Source: Pseudomonadota bacterium | Lineage (GTDB): Bacteria > Pseudomonadota > Gammaproteobacteria > Xanthomonadales > Xanthomonadaceae | Length of the DNA: 7,246 bases | NCBI GenBank assembly: GCA_023457475.1 | Contig: JAEWLO010000076.1 | Location: 1 to 7,246 of the forward strand | Reading direction: 5' to 3' | In this document: one piece after another, positions 1 through 6,392 of the stretch | Position numbering within the stretch: position 1 is the first letter of the stretch | Layout of the letters: each line of letters starts with the position of its first letter | Notes under the pieces: generated by a model | Databases searched by the model: none | Told to the model about the DNA's origin: nothing | Seen by the model: the letters and a program-made list of their open reading frames with translations, nothing else | Made by a program: the position numbers and the translations under genes

Positions 1-810
1 GGCCGGCTGAAGCTGCGCCAGTACCACTCCGGCCAGCTGGGCCGCGAATCGGAAGCCATCGACATGGCCCGCTTCGGGGCCATCGATATCACCCGCGTCT
101 ACTCCGGTGCGCTCAACAACGCCTTCCCGCTGACCCAGGCGCTGTGCCTGCCGTATGTGTTCGAGTCGGTGGCGCACATGCGCCGCGCGATGGACGGCGG
201 TGTAGCCGAATCCGTTCTGCGTGGCTTCGAAACGCGCGACCTGGTCGGCCTGGCCATCTACGACTCCGGCGCGCGCTGCTTCTACAACACCAAGCATCCC
301 ATCGTGGAGCCGCGCGACCTGCACGGCCTGAAGCTGCGCGTGGCCTCGGCGGACATCTTCATCCAGCTGATGCGTCTGCTCGGGGCGAACCCCACGCCGA
401 TGTCGCTGGGCGACACGTTCTCGGGCATGGAAACCCACATGATCGATGGCGCGGAGAACAACCTGCGCAGCTTCCATTCCAGCCGTCACTTCGAGGCCGC
501 GCATTACTGGTCGCAGAGCGACCACTCCTACGCACCGGACGTACTGCTGATCTCGCGCCGCAGCTTCGAGGCGCTCAGCCCGGCCGACCGTCAGCTGCTG
601 CTGGAAACCGCACGCGCCTCGGTGCAGGTGATGCGCGAACAATGGGATGCCTCGGAAAGCGTCGCGCGCAAGGCGGTGACCGACTTCGGCATCCGCTTCA
701 ACGAGGTCGACATGCCGGCCTTCCGCAAGGCGGCCGCCCCGTTGCTCGAGCAGTATCTGCAGCAGCCGGACCTGGCTGCCCTCACCCGTCGCATCCGCGA
801 CTTCGCCTGA
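1..810 (+). CDS. dctP: TRAP transporter solute-binding protein, DctP family (5' end missing)
   Basis: This is the periplasmic protein that captures a carboxylated solute and hands it to the DctQ-DctM membrane pair. The frame is open from base 1, so the signal peptide and first domain lie outside the window; 269 residues remain. The ATG at 64 is internal, because the family segment with GQLGRESEAID lies across it. The family pattern is clear: an Arg in GARCF (residue 92 counted from base 1), then GLKLRV (residues 109-114) with Arg113, the usual ligand-carboxylate clamp in this family, then GMETHMIDGAENN (142-154) with the Asn that often contacts ligand. These roles are by-eye alignment to SiaP/DctP-type proteins. 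The stop is 10 bases before dctQ, so they are very probably co-transcribed. The ligand cannot be read from sequence; the kdu genes suggest a uronate or a deoxy-keto-uronate. Confidence 0.93.
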   Translation, partial: GRLKLRQYHSGQLGRESEAIDMARFGAIDITRVYSGALNNAFPLTQALCLPYVFESVAHMRRAMDGGVAESVLRGFETRDLVGLAIYDSGARCFYNTKHPIVEPRDLHGLKLRVASADIFIQLMRLLGANPTPMSLGDTFSGMETHMIDGAENNLRSFHSSRHFEAAHYWSQSDHSYAPDVLLISRRSFEALSPADRQLLLETARASVQVMREQWDASESVARKAVTDFGIRFNEVDMPAFRKAAAPLLEQYLQQPDLAALTRRIRDFA

Positions 811-820
811 GGCCCGACGA

Positions 821-1354
821 ATGTCCGATACGACCACTGAAACCACTGTCGATACCCGCAGTGCGCCACAACGCGCGCTGGACGCCATCGCCAACGTGGC
901 CATCTACACCGCCGTGCTGGCCCTGCTCGGGCTGGTGGTGGTGCAGGGCTGGCAGGTGTTTGCCCGCTATGTGATCAACGATTCGCCGAGCTGGACCGAA
1001 CCGGTCACCCTGTTGCTGCTGGCCACCGCGATGAGCCTGGGTGCGGCCACCGGGGTGCATACCCGTCGTCACTTCGGTTTCTTCCTGCTGGCGGCCCACA
1101 TGGGCCCGCGCCTGCGCCGCGCCACCGAGATGTTCTCCGGGGCCGTGGTGGCCACGCTGGGCGGGGTGATCGCGTGGTGGGCCGCCGTGCTGCTGCTGGA
1201 CGGCATGGACATCAAGGCCGCCGGAGCCAACCTGCCGCAGAGCATCAACTACCTGCCGCTGTCCGTCGGCGGTGCGTTGATGGCGCTGTTCGCGCTGAAC
1301 CAGATCGTGCAGGCGGCGCAGCCGGCTGTTGTCGACGCCGAGGGAGACCGCTGA
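821..1354 (+). CDS. dctQ: TRAP transporter small permease subunit, DctQ family
   Basis: This is the small integral-membrane subunit that pairs with DctM and docks the binding protein. It has 177 residues, normal for the family. Four hydrophobic segments are visible at about residues 24-43, 62-79, 105-126 and 144-165. The family signature follows helix 1: WQVFARYVINDSPSWTEP (44-61), then a Gly-rich helix 2 ending in R82, R83 and H84. The first 20 residues are a polar, Thr-rich cytoplasmic tail. The ATG at 821 is preceded by GAGG at 809-812, which overlaps the dctP stop codon, with an 8-base spacer; this supports the start and suggests translational coupling. It ends 3 bases before dctM. Confidence 0.93.
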   Translation: MSDTTTETTVDTRSAPQRALDAIANVAIYTAVLALLGLVVVQGWQVFARYVINDSPSWTEPVTLLLLATAMSLGAATGVHTRRHFGFFLLAAHMGPRLRRATEMFSGAVVATLGGVIAWWAAVLLLDGMDIKAAGANLPQSINYLPLSVGGALMALFALNQIVQAAQPAVVDAEGDR

Positions 1355-1357
1355 GCC

Positions 1358-2641
1358 ATGGGTATCACCATTCTGTTCTTTGTTTTCGCCGTGCTGCTGC
1401 TGCTCGGCGTGCCGGTCGCCTACGCGCTTGCCGCCGCAGCACTGGCCACCCTGTGGTATCTGGATCTGCCGACCGTGGTGCTGGTGCAGCAGATCTCCGC
1501 CGGCACCGGTTCGGCCTCGCTGATCGCCATTCCATTGTTCATCTTCGCCGGTGAAATCATGATGCGCGGCGGCATCTCCGAGCGCCTCATCTCGCTGGCG
1601 TCCTCGCTGGTCGGGCGGCTGCGCGGCGGCCTGGGCCAGGTGTCCATCCTGTCGTCGTTGTTCTTCGGTGGCGTCTCGGGTTCGGCCATCGCCGACGTCT
1701 CGGCAGTAGGCGGCACGATGATTCCGCAGATGGTCAAGCGCGGCTACGACCGCGACTTCGCGGTGAACGTCAGCATCACCGCCGCGCTGGTGGCACTGCT
1801 GGTGCCGCCGTCGCACAACCTGATCCTCTTCTCGGCCGCGGCAGGCGGCGGTCTCTCCATCGCCGACCTGTTCGCGGCCGGCATCGTGCCGGCGCTGCTG
1901 ATGACCGTGGCGCTGATGGTCACCGGCTACGTCGTGGCGCGACGTCGTGGCTACGGCGTGGAGATCTTCCCGGGCTGGCGTGCAGTGCTGCTGCGCCTGG
2001 TCTCCGCCCTGCCCGGCCTGGGCCTGGTGGCGCTGATCTTCGTTGGTATCCGTGCCGGCATCTTCACTGCCGTGGAGAGTGCGGCCATCGCGGTGGTGTA
2101 CGCCCTGCTGGTCACCACCGTGCTCTACCGCCAGCTCAACGTGCGCGAGTTCCTGGCCACGGTGACCCACGCGGCGCGCAGCACCGGCGTGATCCTGTTC
2201 GTCATCGCCACTGCCGCCGTGTTCGGCTGGCTGCTGGCCTACCTGCAGGTGCCTGCGGCCGCGGTGGACTTCCTGCAGTCCTTCGCGCACAGCCAGTTCA
2301 TGGTGCTGCTGATGATCGTGATCATGCTCCTGCTGCTGGGCACCTTCATGGACCTGGCACCGATGATCCTGATCTGCACGCCGATCTTCCTGCCGGTGGC
2401 CAAGGCCTACGGCATCGACCCGATCCACTTCGGTCTGGTGCTGGTGCTGACCGGTGGTCTCGGCCTGGTCACGCCGCCGGTGGGCTCGGTGCTGTTCATC
2501 GGCACCGCCATCGGCAAGATCAGCGTCGGCGAAAGCATGCGCAGCATCTGGCCGTTCTGGTTCGCGGCGCTGGGCGTGCTGATCATCGTCACCTTCTTCC
2601 CGCAGCTGTCGCTGTGGCTGCCGCAACTGCTGCGGGCGTAG
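1358..2641 (+). CDS. dctM: TRAP transporter large permease subunit, DctM family
   Basis: This is the large permease that moves the solute across the inner membrane, normally driven by Na+ in this family. At 427 residues and with about a dozen hydrophobic segments it is full length. Conserved blocks are present in order: IPLFIFAGEIMMRGG (58-72), GGVSGSAIADVSAVGG (104-119), KRGYDRDFAVNVSITAA (127-143), VPPS (149-152), GIRAGIFTAVESAA (230-243), GTFMDLAPMI (328-337) and TPPVG (372-376). The two Pro-Pro turn regions resemble the inverted-repeat hairpins of ion-transporter-type permeases. The start at 1358 follows AGGGAG (1341-1346) and lies 3 bases after the dctQ stop. The TAG stop codon is part of a GTAG palindrome described separately. 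Substrate is unknown beyond an organic or sugar acid. Confidence 0.94.
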   Translation: MGITILFFVFAVLLLLGVPVAYALAAAALATLWYLDLPTVVLVQQISAGTGSASLIAIPLFIFAGEIMMRGGISERLISLASSLVGRLRGGLGQVSILSSLFFGGVSGSAIADVSAVGGTMIPQMVKRGYDRDFAVNVSITAALVALLVPPSHNLILFSAAAGGGLSIADLFAAGIVPALLMTVALMVTGYVVARRRGYGVEIFPGWRAVLLRLVSALPGLGLVALIFVGIRAGIFTAVESAAIAVVYALLVTTVLYRQLNVREFLATVTHAARSTGVILFVIATAAVFGWLLAYLQVPAAAVDFLQSFAHSQFMVLLMIVIMLLLLGTFMDLAPMILICTPIFLPVAKAYGIDPIHFGLVLVLTGGLGLVTPPVGSVLFIGTAIGKISVGESMRSIWPFWFAALGVLIIVTFFPQLSLWLPQLLRA

Positions 2642-2659
2642 CGCCGGGCTCTGCCCGAC
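2638..2659 (+). repeat. GTAG-headed palindrome (SMAG/REP-like) overlapping the dctM stop
   Basis: GTAG at 2638-2641 is followed by a stem-loop: CGGGC (2645-2649), loop TCT, GCCCG (2653-2657). An outer G2643-C2659 pair is possible across one C-A mismatch. A GTAG head joined to a GC-rich hairpin is the layout of the short intergenic REP-type elements known from Stenotrophomonas (called SMAG) and Xanthomonas. The TAG of the head is the dctM stop codon. In mRNA the hairpin would sit at the 3' end of dctM and could separate its expression from the hydrolase. The short stem makes membership in the repeat family an inference. Confidence 0.55.
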
Positions 2660-2667
2660 AGCTCAAT

Positions 2668-2672
2668 GGAGA
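2668..2672 (+). promoter_or_regulatory. Ribosome binding site that decides the GH43 start
   Basis: GGAGA lies 5-6 bases before the ATG at 2678. The upstream in-frame ATG at 2666 overlaps this site, so it is unlikely to be the start. Starting at 2678 also gives a clean signal peptide beginning Met-Arg. Confidence 0.7.
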
Positions 2673-2677
2673 ACTTC

Positions 2678-4249
2678 ATGCGTCTGACCCACCTGCTTGC
2701 CCTCGCCGCCCTGCTCTTCACCACGGCCACCCACGCAGCCGATCCCGCGACCCCATGGAAGCGCGGCATTGAAAACCAGCGCCAGGCCGACCTGGGCGAT
2801 GGCACCTTCCTCAACCCGGTCTTCGCCGGTGATCGCCCGGACCCGTCGGTGCTCAAGGACGGTGAGGACTATTACCTCACCCTGTCTTCGTTCGATGCCT
2901 ACCCCGGCCTGCCGATCTGGCATTCGCGCGACTTGGTCAACTGGCAGCCGCTCGGCCATGCGATCACGAAGAACGTCGGTGCCATCTGGGCCCCGGACAT
3001 CGTCAAGCACGAAGGCCGCTACTACATCTACTTCCCGGCGCGCACCGCCGAGGCCCGCAGCAACTTCGTGGTCTGGTCCGACAGCATCAACGGCCCGTGG
3101 AGCGAGCCGATCGACCTCGGCCTGGGCGGCTACATCGACCCCGGCCACGCCGTGGGCGAAGACGGCAAGCGCTACCTGTTCCTCAGCGGCGGTGCCTACG
3201 TGCAGCTGGCCGACGACGGCCTGAGCGTGGTGGGTACCCCCAAGCACGTGTACGACGGCTGGAAGTACCCGGAAAGCTGGGACGTGGAGGCCTACGCGCA
3301 GGAAGGCCCGAAGATCAATCTCCACAACGGCTGGTACTACATGACCACCGCCGTGGGCGGCACCGCCGGCCCGCCGACCGGGCACATGGTGATCACCGCG
3401 CGCTCGCGCTCCATCCATGGGCCGTGGGAGAACTCGCCGCACAACCCGATCACGCGCACGAAGTCGAAGGACGAGCCGTGGTGGTCGCGTGGCCATGCCA
3501 CCGTGGTGGAAGGCACCGACGGGCGCTGGTGGATGATCTACCACGGCTACGAGAACGGCTACTGGACCCTGGGGCGCCAGGCCCTGCTGGAACCGATCGA
3601 GTGGACCGATGACGGCTGGTTCGTGGCCAAGGGCGGCGACCTCGGCCGGCCGTTGGTCAAGCCGTCCGGCACCTCGGTGGGCGCGCACGGCATGGCGCTG
3701 TCCGACCCCTTCACCGGCAGGACGCTCGGCCCGCAGTGGTCCTTCTTCAATCCGGCCCAGGACGAGTACCGCCGGCTCGACTTCACCGGCAAGGGCCTGG
3801 TGCTGCAGGGCAAGGGTGAAACCCCGCGCGACAGCTCGCCGTTGACCGTGATCGCCGGCGACCAGGCCTACCAGTTCGAGGTCGAAATGGACATCGCCCC
3901 CGGCGCGGTCGGTGGTGCCCTGCTGTTCTACAGCGACAGGCTCTACGTGGGCGTGGGCAGCAACGGCGAGAAGTTCATCATGCACCGCTACGGCGAGGAA
4001 CGCCCCACCCGGCTGGGCCCCAGTGCCAAAGGCGGCAAGCTCTGGCTGCGGGTGACCAACAACCGCCACATCGTCACCATTCACTCCAGCACCGACGGGC
4101 GGACCTGGCAGAAGTATCCGGTTCAGATGGAAGTCTCCGGCTACCATCACAATGTGGCGGGCAAGTTCCTTGCCCTGAAGCCGGCGCTGTACGCTGCCGG
4201 TGATGGCAAGGTCACCTTCCGTCAGTTCCGCTACCGCGCTCTCGACTGA
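2678..4249 (+). CDS. Secreted glycoside hydrolase family 43, beta-xylosidase type
   Basis: Predicted inverting glycosidase removing xylose or arabinose units, exported to the periplasm. It has 523 residues from this start. Residues 1-20 (MRLTHLLALAALLFTTATHA) form a signal peptide with likely cleavage after THA; no lipobox Cys is seen. A five-bladed propeller domain spans about 40-320. The three GH43 carboxylates are visible: Asp55 in RPDPSV (base), Asp154 in IDPGHA (pKa modulator) and Glu209 in QEGP (acid). WAPD (104-107), RGHATV with His273 and LGRQALLEPI also fit the family. From about 338 (GMALSDPFTGRTLGPQW) there is the C-terminal concanavalin-like beta-sandwich typical of GH43 xylosidases. 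It lies between the TRAP genes and the repressor, in the same direction. Family is firm; substrate is not, since GH43 also includes arabinofuranosidases and galactosidases. Pectin or xylogalacturonan side chains are a guess from context. Confidence 0.9.
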   Translation: MRLTHLLALAALLFTTATHAADPATPWKRGIENQRQADLGDGTFLNPVFAGDRPDPSVLKDGEDYYLTLSSFDAYPGLPIWHSRDLVNWQPLGHAITKNVGAIWAPDIVKHEGRYYIYFPARTAEARSNFVVWSDSINGPWSEPIDLGLGGYIDPGHAVGEDGKRYLFLSGGAYVQLADDGLSVVGTPKHVYDGWKYPESWDVEAYAQEGPKINLHNGWYYMTTAVGGTAGPPTGHMVITARSRSIHGPWENSPHNPITRTKSKDEPWWSRGHATVVEGTDGRWWMIYHGYENGYWTLGRQALLEPIEWTDDGWFVAKGGDLGRPLVKPSGTSVGAHGMALSDPFTGRTLGPQWSFFNPAQDEYRRLDFTGKGLVLQGKGETPRDSSPLTVIAGDQAYQFEVEMDIAPGAVGGALLFYSDRLYVGVGSNGEKFIMHRYGEERPTRLGPSAKGGKLWLRVTNNRHIVTIHSSTDGRTWQKYPVQMEVSGYHHNVAGKFLALKPALYAAGDGKVTFRQFRYRALD

Positions 4250-4290
4250 GGGCAGCGGTAGACTTCATCGACCCTTCCGGTTCTTACACC

Positions 4291-5349
4291 ATGTCCCTGC
4301 GTACCAAGACCGACGCCGCACCGCATGCCCTGCCCAAGGGCAAGGCAGCCACCATCAACGACATCGCGCGTCTGTCGGGGGTCTCCAAGAAGACGGTTTC
4401 CCGGATCATCAACAACTCGCCGCTGGTGCGCAAAGACACCCGCGAGAAGGTCGAGGCGCTGATGCGCGAGGTCGGCTACGCCCCGGACCCGCTGGCCCGG
4501 GGGCTGGCCTTCCGCCGTTCGTTCCTGATCGGGATGGTCTACGACAACCCCACCGCGCAGTACATCGTGGACATGCAGTACGGTGCGCTGGATGCCCTGC
4601 GAGGTTCCAGCTTCGAGCTGGTGGTGCACCCCTGCGATTCGCGCAGCCCGGGCTACATCGAGGGCGTGCGTCGCTTCGTGCAGCAGCAGAAGCTGCACGG
4701 GGTGATCCTGGTGCCGCGCGCCTCGGAAGACCAGGCGCTGGTGGACATGCTGGACGAGATCGGCTGCCGCTTCACCCGCATCGCCTCGCTGCCGCTGGAC
4801 GAGACCTCGCAGATGGTGGTCACCCACGACCGCGACGGTGCTGCCGAGGCGGCGGACTACCTGCTGTCGCTGGGGCACCGTGACATCGCCCTGGTCACCG
4901 GCCCCAGTGCGTACCGCTCGGCGCACGAACGTACCGCCGGCTTCATCGACGCCCTCGCCAAGCGCGGCATCGAGCTGCCGCCGGCGCGGATCGTGGAAGC
5001 GGGCTACACCTTCGAATCGGGCGTGGCCGCCGCCGAGAAGCTGCTGCTGGGCAAGCAGCGCCCCACCGCCATCTTCACCGGTAACGACGAGATGGCCGCC
5101 GGTATCTACAAGGTGGCGCTGCGCGCGGGGATCAACATCCCGCGCCAGCTGTCCATCATCGGCTACGACGACAGCCCATTGGCCTCGCGCCTGTGGCCGT
5201 CGCTGACCTCGGTGCGACGCCACACCCGGGACACCGGTCGCACCGCGGCCGCCATGCTGATCCAGCCGGAAAGCCAAGCCGCGCTGCAGATCGCCAGCGT
5301 GCGTCCGCACCTGATCGTGCGGGATTCCTGCCAGCCGCCCGAGGACTGA
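4291..5349 (+). CDS. LacI-family transcriptional repressor
   Basis: A one-component DNA-binding regulator of 352 residues. The helix-turn-helix is at about 21-42 (TINDIARLSGVSKKTVSRIINN), with K33, K34 and R38 where LacI makes base contacts. The hinge region is YAPDPLARGL (63-72), whose last Leu matches the residue that wedges into the operator centre in LacI/PurR. A periplasmic-binding-protein-like ligand domain follows: IGMVYDNP (80-87), HGVILVP, GHRDIALVTGP (195-205), TAIFTGNDEMAAGIY (259-273) and SIIGYDDSPLASRLWPSLTSVRR (288-310). About 20 residues precede the HTH, longer than usual. No good ribosome binding site is seen before the ATG, so expression may be low. It sits between the hydrolase (41-base gap) and kduI, and probably controls the kduI promoter; its ligand may be a pathway keto-sugar acid. 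Confidence 0.93.
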   Translation: MSLRTKTDAAPHALPKGKAATINDIARLSGVSKKTVSRIINNSPLVRKDTREKVEALMREVGYAPDPLARGLAFRRSFLIGMVYDNPTAQYIVDMQYGALDALRGSSFELVVHPCDSRSPGYIEGVRRFVQQQKLHGVILVPRASEDQALVDMLDEIGCRFTRIASLPLDETSQMVVTHDRDGAAEAADYLLSLGHRDIALVTGPSAYRSAHERTAGFIDALAKRGIELPPARIVEAGYTFESGVAAAEKLLLGKQRPTAIFTGNDEMAAGIYKVALRAGINIPRQLSIIGYDDSPLASRLWPSLTSVRRHTRDTGRTAAAMLIQPESQAALQIASVRPHLIVRDSCQPPED

Positions 5350-5364
5350 CAACCCCCGCCTGAC

Positions 5365-5389
5365 GTCACGGCCAGAGGCCGTGACCTAC
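5365..5389 (-). repeat. GTAG-headed palindrome (SMAG/REP-like) after the lacI-type gene
   Basis: A perfect 9-bp inverted repeat, GTCACGGCC (5365-5373) and GGCCGTGAC (5377-5385), with a 3-base loop. Read on the minus strand it begins with GTAG (complement of 5386-5389), then the stem with loop TCT, the same loop as in the element at 2638. It begins 15 bases after the repressor stop and ends 13 bases before the kduI -35 box. It could act as an mRNA 3'-end stabiliser or partial terminator between the regulator and kduI. No T-run follows, so it is not a classic intrinsic terminator. Confidence 0.7.
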
Positions 5390-5400
5390 CTTGCGATGCA

Positions 5401-5420
5401 AAATGACACCGGTTTCCTGT
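5401..5420 (+). promoter_or_regulatory. Candidate LacI-type operator at the kduI promoter
   Basis: An imperfect palindrome centred on the CG of ACCGGT (5408-5413). The left half is AAATGACACC; the right half read in reverse complement is ACAGGAAACC, so 7 of 10 positions agree. An even palindrome with a central CG is the usual shape of LacI-family operators. It covers the -35 box and the first part of the spacer, where a bound repressor would block RNA polymerase. The repressor gene ends 51 bases upstream, so it is the natural candidate. Binding is inferred. Confidence 0.55.
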
Positions 5421-5431
5421 CTGGCTAGAAT
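5403..5431 (+). promoter_or_regulatory. Sigma70-type promoter for kduI-kduD
   Basis: ATGACA (5403-5408) matches the -35 consensus at 5 of 6 bases and TAGAAT (5426-5431) matches the -10 at 5 of 6, with an ideal 17-base spacer. Transcription would start near 5438, giving a leader of about 50 bases that is C-rich and ends in the kduI ribosome site. In such GC-rich DNA this pairing is unlikely by chance, and it is correctly placed before kduI. Confidence 0.68.
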
Positions 5432-5477
5432 GGGCGGAAATCGTGCCGGGGCCGTCCACCGCCCCACCCCCTGCTCT

Positions 5478-5481
5478 GGAG
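5478..5481 (+). promoter_or_regulatory. Ribosome binding site that decides the kduI start
   Basis: GGAG lies 5 bases before the ATG at 5487. The open frame extends upstream to 5391, but that stretch contains the promoter and no KduI-like sequence. Another ATG at 5482 is out of frame and too close to the site. Confidence 0.7.
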
Positions 5482-5486
5482 ATGCC

Positions 5487-6335
5487 ATGTACTGCAAGAC
5501 CCACTACGCCACCCATCCCGACGCCATCAAGGGTGCCAGCAACGACGACCTGCGCGATCTGTACCTGCTCGACGGCCTGTTCAATGCCGACACGGTCACC
5601 CTGAAGTACACCCACTACGAGCGCTTCGTGCTCGGCGGTGCCGCGCCCGTGAAGGGCCCGGTGTCGCTGCCGAAGCAGACCGAACCGGCCTCGGCCGCCG
5701 GTCACCCGTTCCTGGAGCGTCGCGAGCTGGGCGTGATCAACGTCGGTGCGGGCACCGGCACGGTCACCGTCGACGGCACCGTGTACACCCTGGGTCCGAA
5801 GGACGGCCTGTACGTGGCCATGGGCAGCATCGATGTCGTGTTCGCGTCCAATGACGCCGCCACCCCGGCACAGTTCTACCTGGCCTCGACCCCGGCACAT
5901 GCGCGCTTCGAGACCAAGCAGCTCTCGATCAAGGACGCGGTGGCGCTGGAGCGCGGCGCGCTGGAAACCAGCAACGAGCGCACCATCTACCAGTACATCG
6001 TGCCGGCCACCTGCCAGAGCTCGCAGCTGCTGCTGGGCCTCACCGTACTCAAGCCGGGCAGCGTGTGGAACACCATGCCGCCGCACCTGCACGACCGTCG
6101 CAGCGAGGTCTATTTCTACTTCGACCTGGGCCAGAACGACCGCGTGTACCACTTCATGGGCGAGCCTGACGCGCAGCGCCACATCGTCATGCAGAACAAC
6201 GAAGCGGTGGTCTCGCCGCCGTGGTCGATCCACATGGGCGCGGGCACCAGCAACTACGCCTTCATCTGGGCGATGGGTGGCGAAAACCTCGATTACACCG
6301 ACATGCACGTGCTGGACATCTGCCAGCTGAAGTGA
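5487..6335 (+). CDS. kduI: 5-keto-4-deoxyuronate isomerase (4-deoxy-L-threo-5-hexosulose-uronate ketol-isomerase)
   Basis: A cytoplasmic zinc enzyme that converts 5-keto-4-deoxyuronate, the product of pectin or other polyuronate lyases, to 2,5-diketo-3-deoxygluconate. At 282 residues it has the family length. Strongly conserved blocks are FLERRELGVINVG (75-87), the first cupin half with TVTVDGTVYTLG, then WNTMPPHLHDRRSEVYFYF (194-212), RHIVMQNNEAVVSPPWSIHMGAG (231-253) and FIWAMGGEN (259-267). The metal ligands known in E. coli KduI (two His, one Glu, one His) match H200, H202, E207 and H249. The start at 5487 gives the normal N-terminus. It has its own promoter and is followed 67 bases later by kduD, whose enzyme does the next step. 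Identification is firm. Confidence 0.97.
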   Translation: MYCKTHYATHPDAIKGASNDDLRDLYLLDGLFNADTVTLKYTHYERFVLGGAAPVKGPVSLPKQTEPASAAGHPFLERRELGVINVGAGTGTVTVDGTVYTLGPKDGLYVAMGSIDVVFASNDAATPAQFYLASTPAHARFETKQLSIKDAVALERGALETSNERTIYQYIVPATCQSSQLLLGLTVLKPGSVWNTMPPHLHDRRSEVYFYFDLGQNDRVYHFMGEPDAQRHIVMQNNEAVVSPPWSIHMGAGTSNYAFIWAMGGENLDYTDMHVLDICQLK

Positions 6336-6338
6336 CCC

Positions 6339-6370
6339 GTAGCGCAGCGTCTGCCGCCGGCGGGCGCTGC
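6339..6370 (+). repeat. GTAG-headed imperfect palindrome between kduI and kduD
   Basis: GTAG (6339-6342) begins 4 bases after the kduI stop and is followed by GCAGCG (6344-6349), which pairs with CGCTGC (6365-6370). Between the arms lies the self-complementary CCGCCGGCGG (6354-6363). The GTAG head resembles the palindromes at 2638 and 5365, but the stem is less regular, so it may be a decayed or different member. In the kduI-kduD message it would form a GC-rich hairpin just upstream of the kduD ribosome site, possibly tuning the ratio of the two enzymes. Confidence 0.4.
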
Positions 6371-6385
6371 TTGTGCCGCATTGGA

Positions 6386-6392
6386 TAAGGAA
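6386..6392 (+). promoter_or_regulatory. Ribosome binding site that decides the kduD start
   Basis: TAAGGAA lies 10 bases before the ATG at 6403. The frame is open upstream to a GTG at 6373, but that would add ten residues absent from the family and would place the ribosome site inside the gene. Confidence 0.72.

Noticed and set aside
782..2626. Long minus-strand open frame (614 codons) opposite dctQ and dctM
   Set aside because: Its translation is rich in Gln, His, Arg and Gly with no domain, as expected for the antisense of GC-rich membrane-protein genes. The + strand frames have clear TRAP signatures.
2663..4150. Minus-strand open frame of 495 codons opposite the GH43 gene
   Set aside because: It is an antisense shadow of a well-supported gene, with low-complexity composition and no recognisable motif.
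4258..4261. GTAG in the gap between the GH43 and the repressor gene
   Set aside because: No stem-loop follows it, so it does not resemble the other GTAG elements.
4259..4264. TAGACT as a -10 box for the repressor gene
   Set aside because: It matches only 4 of 6 bases and nothing like a -35 box lies 16-18 bases upstream.
5391..5486. Upstream extension of the kduI frame
   Set aside because: The added 32 residues have no counterpart in KduI, and the region contains the promoter, operator and leader. The ribosome site fits the ATG at 5487.
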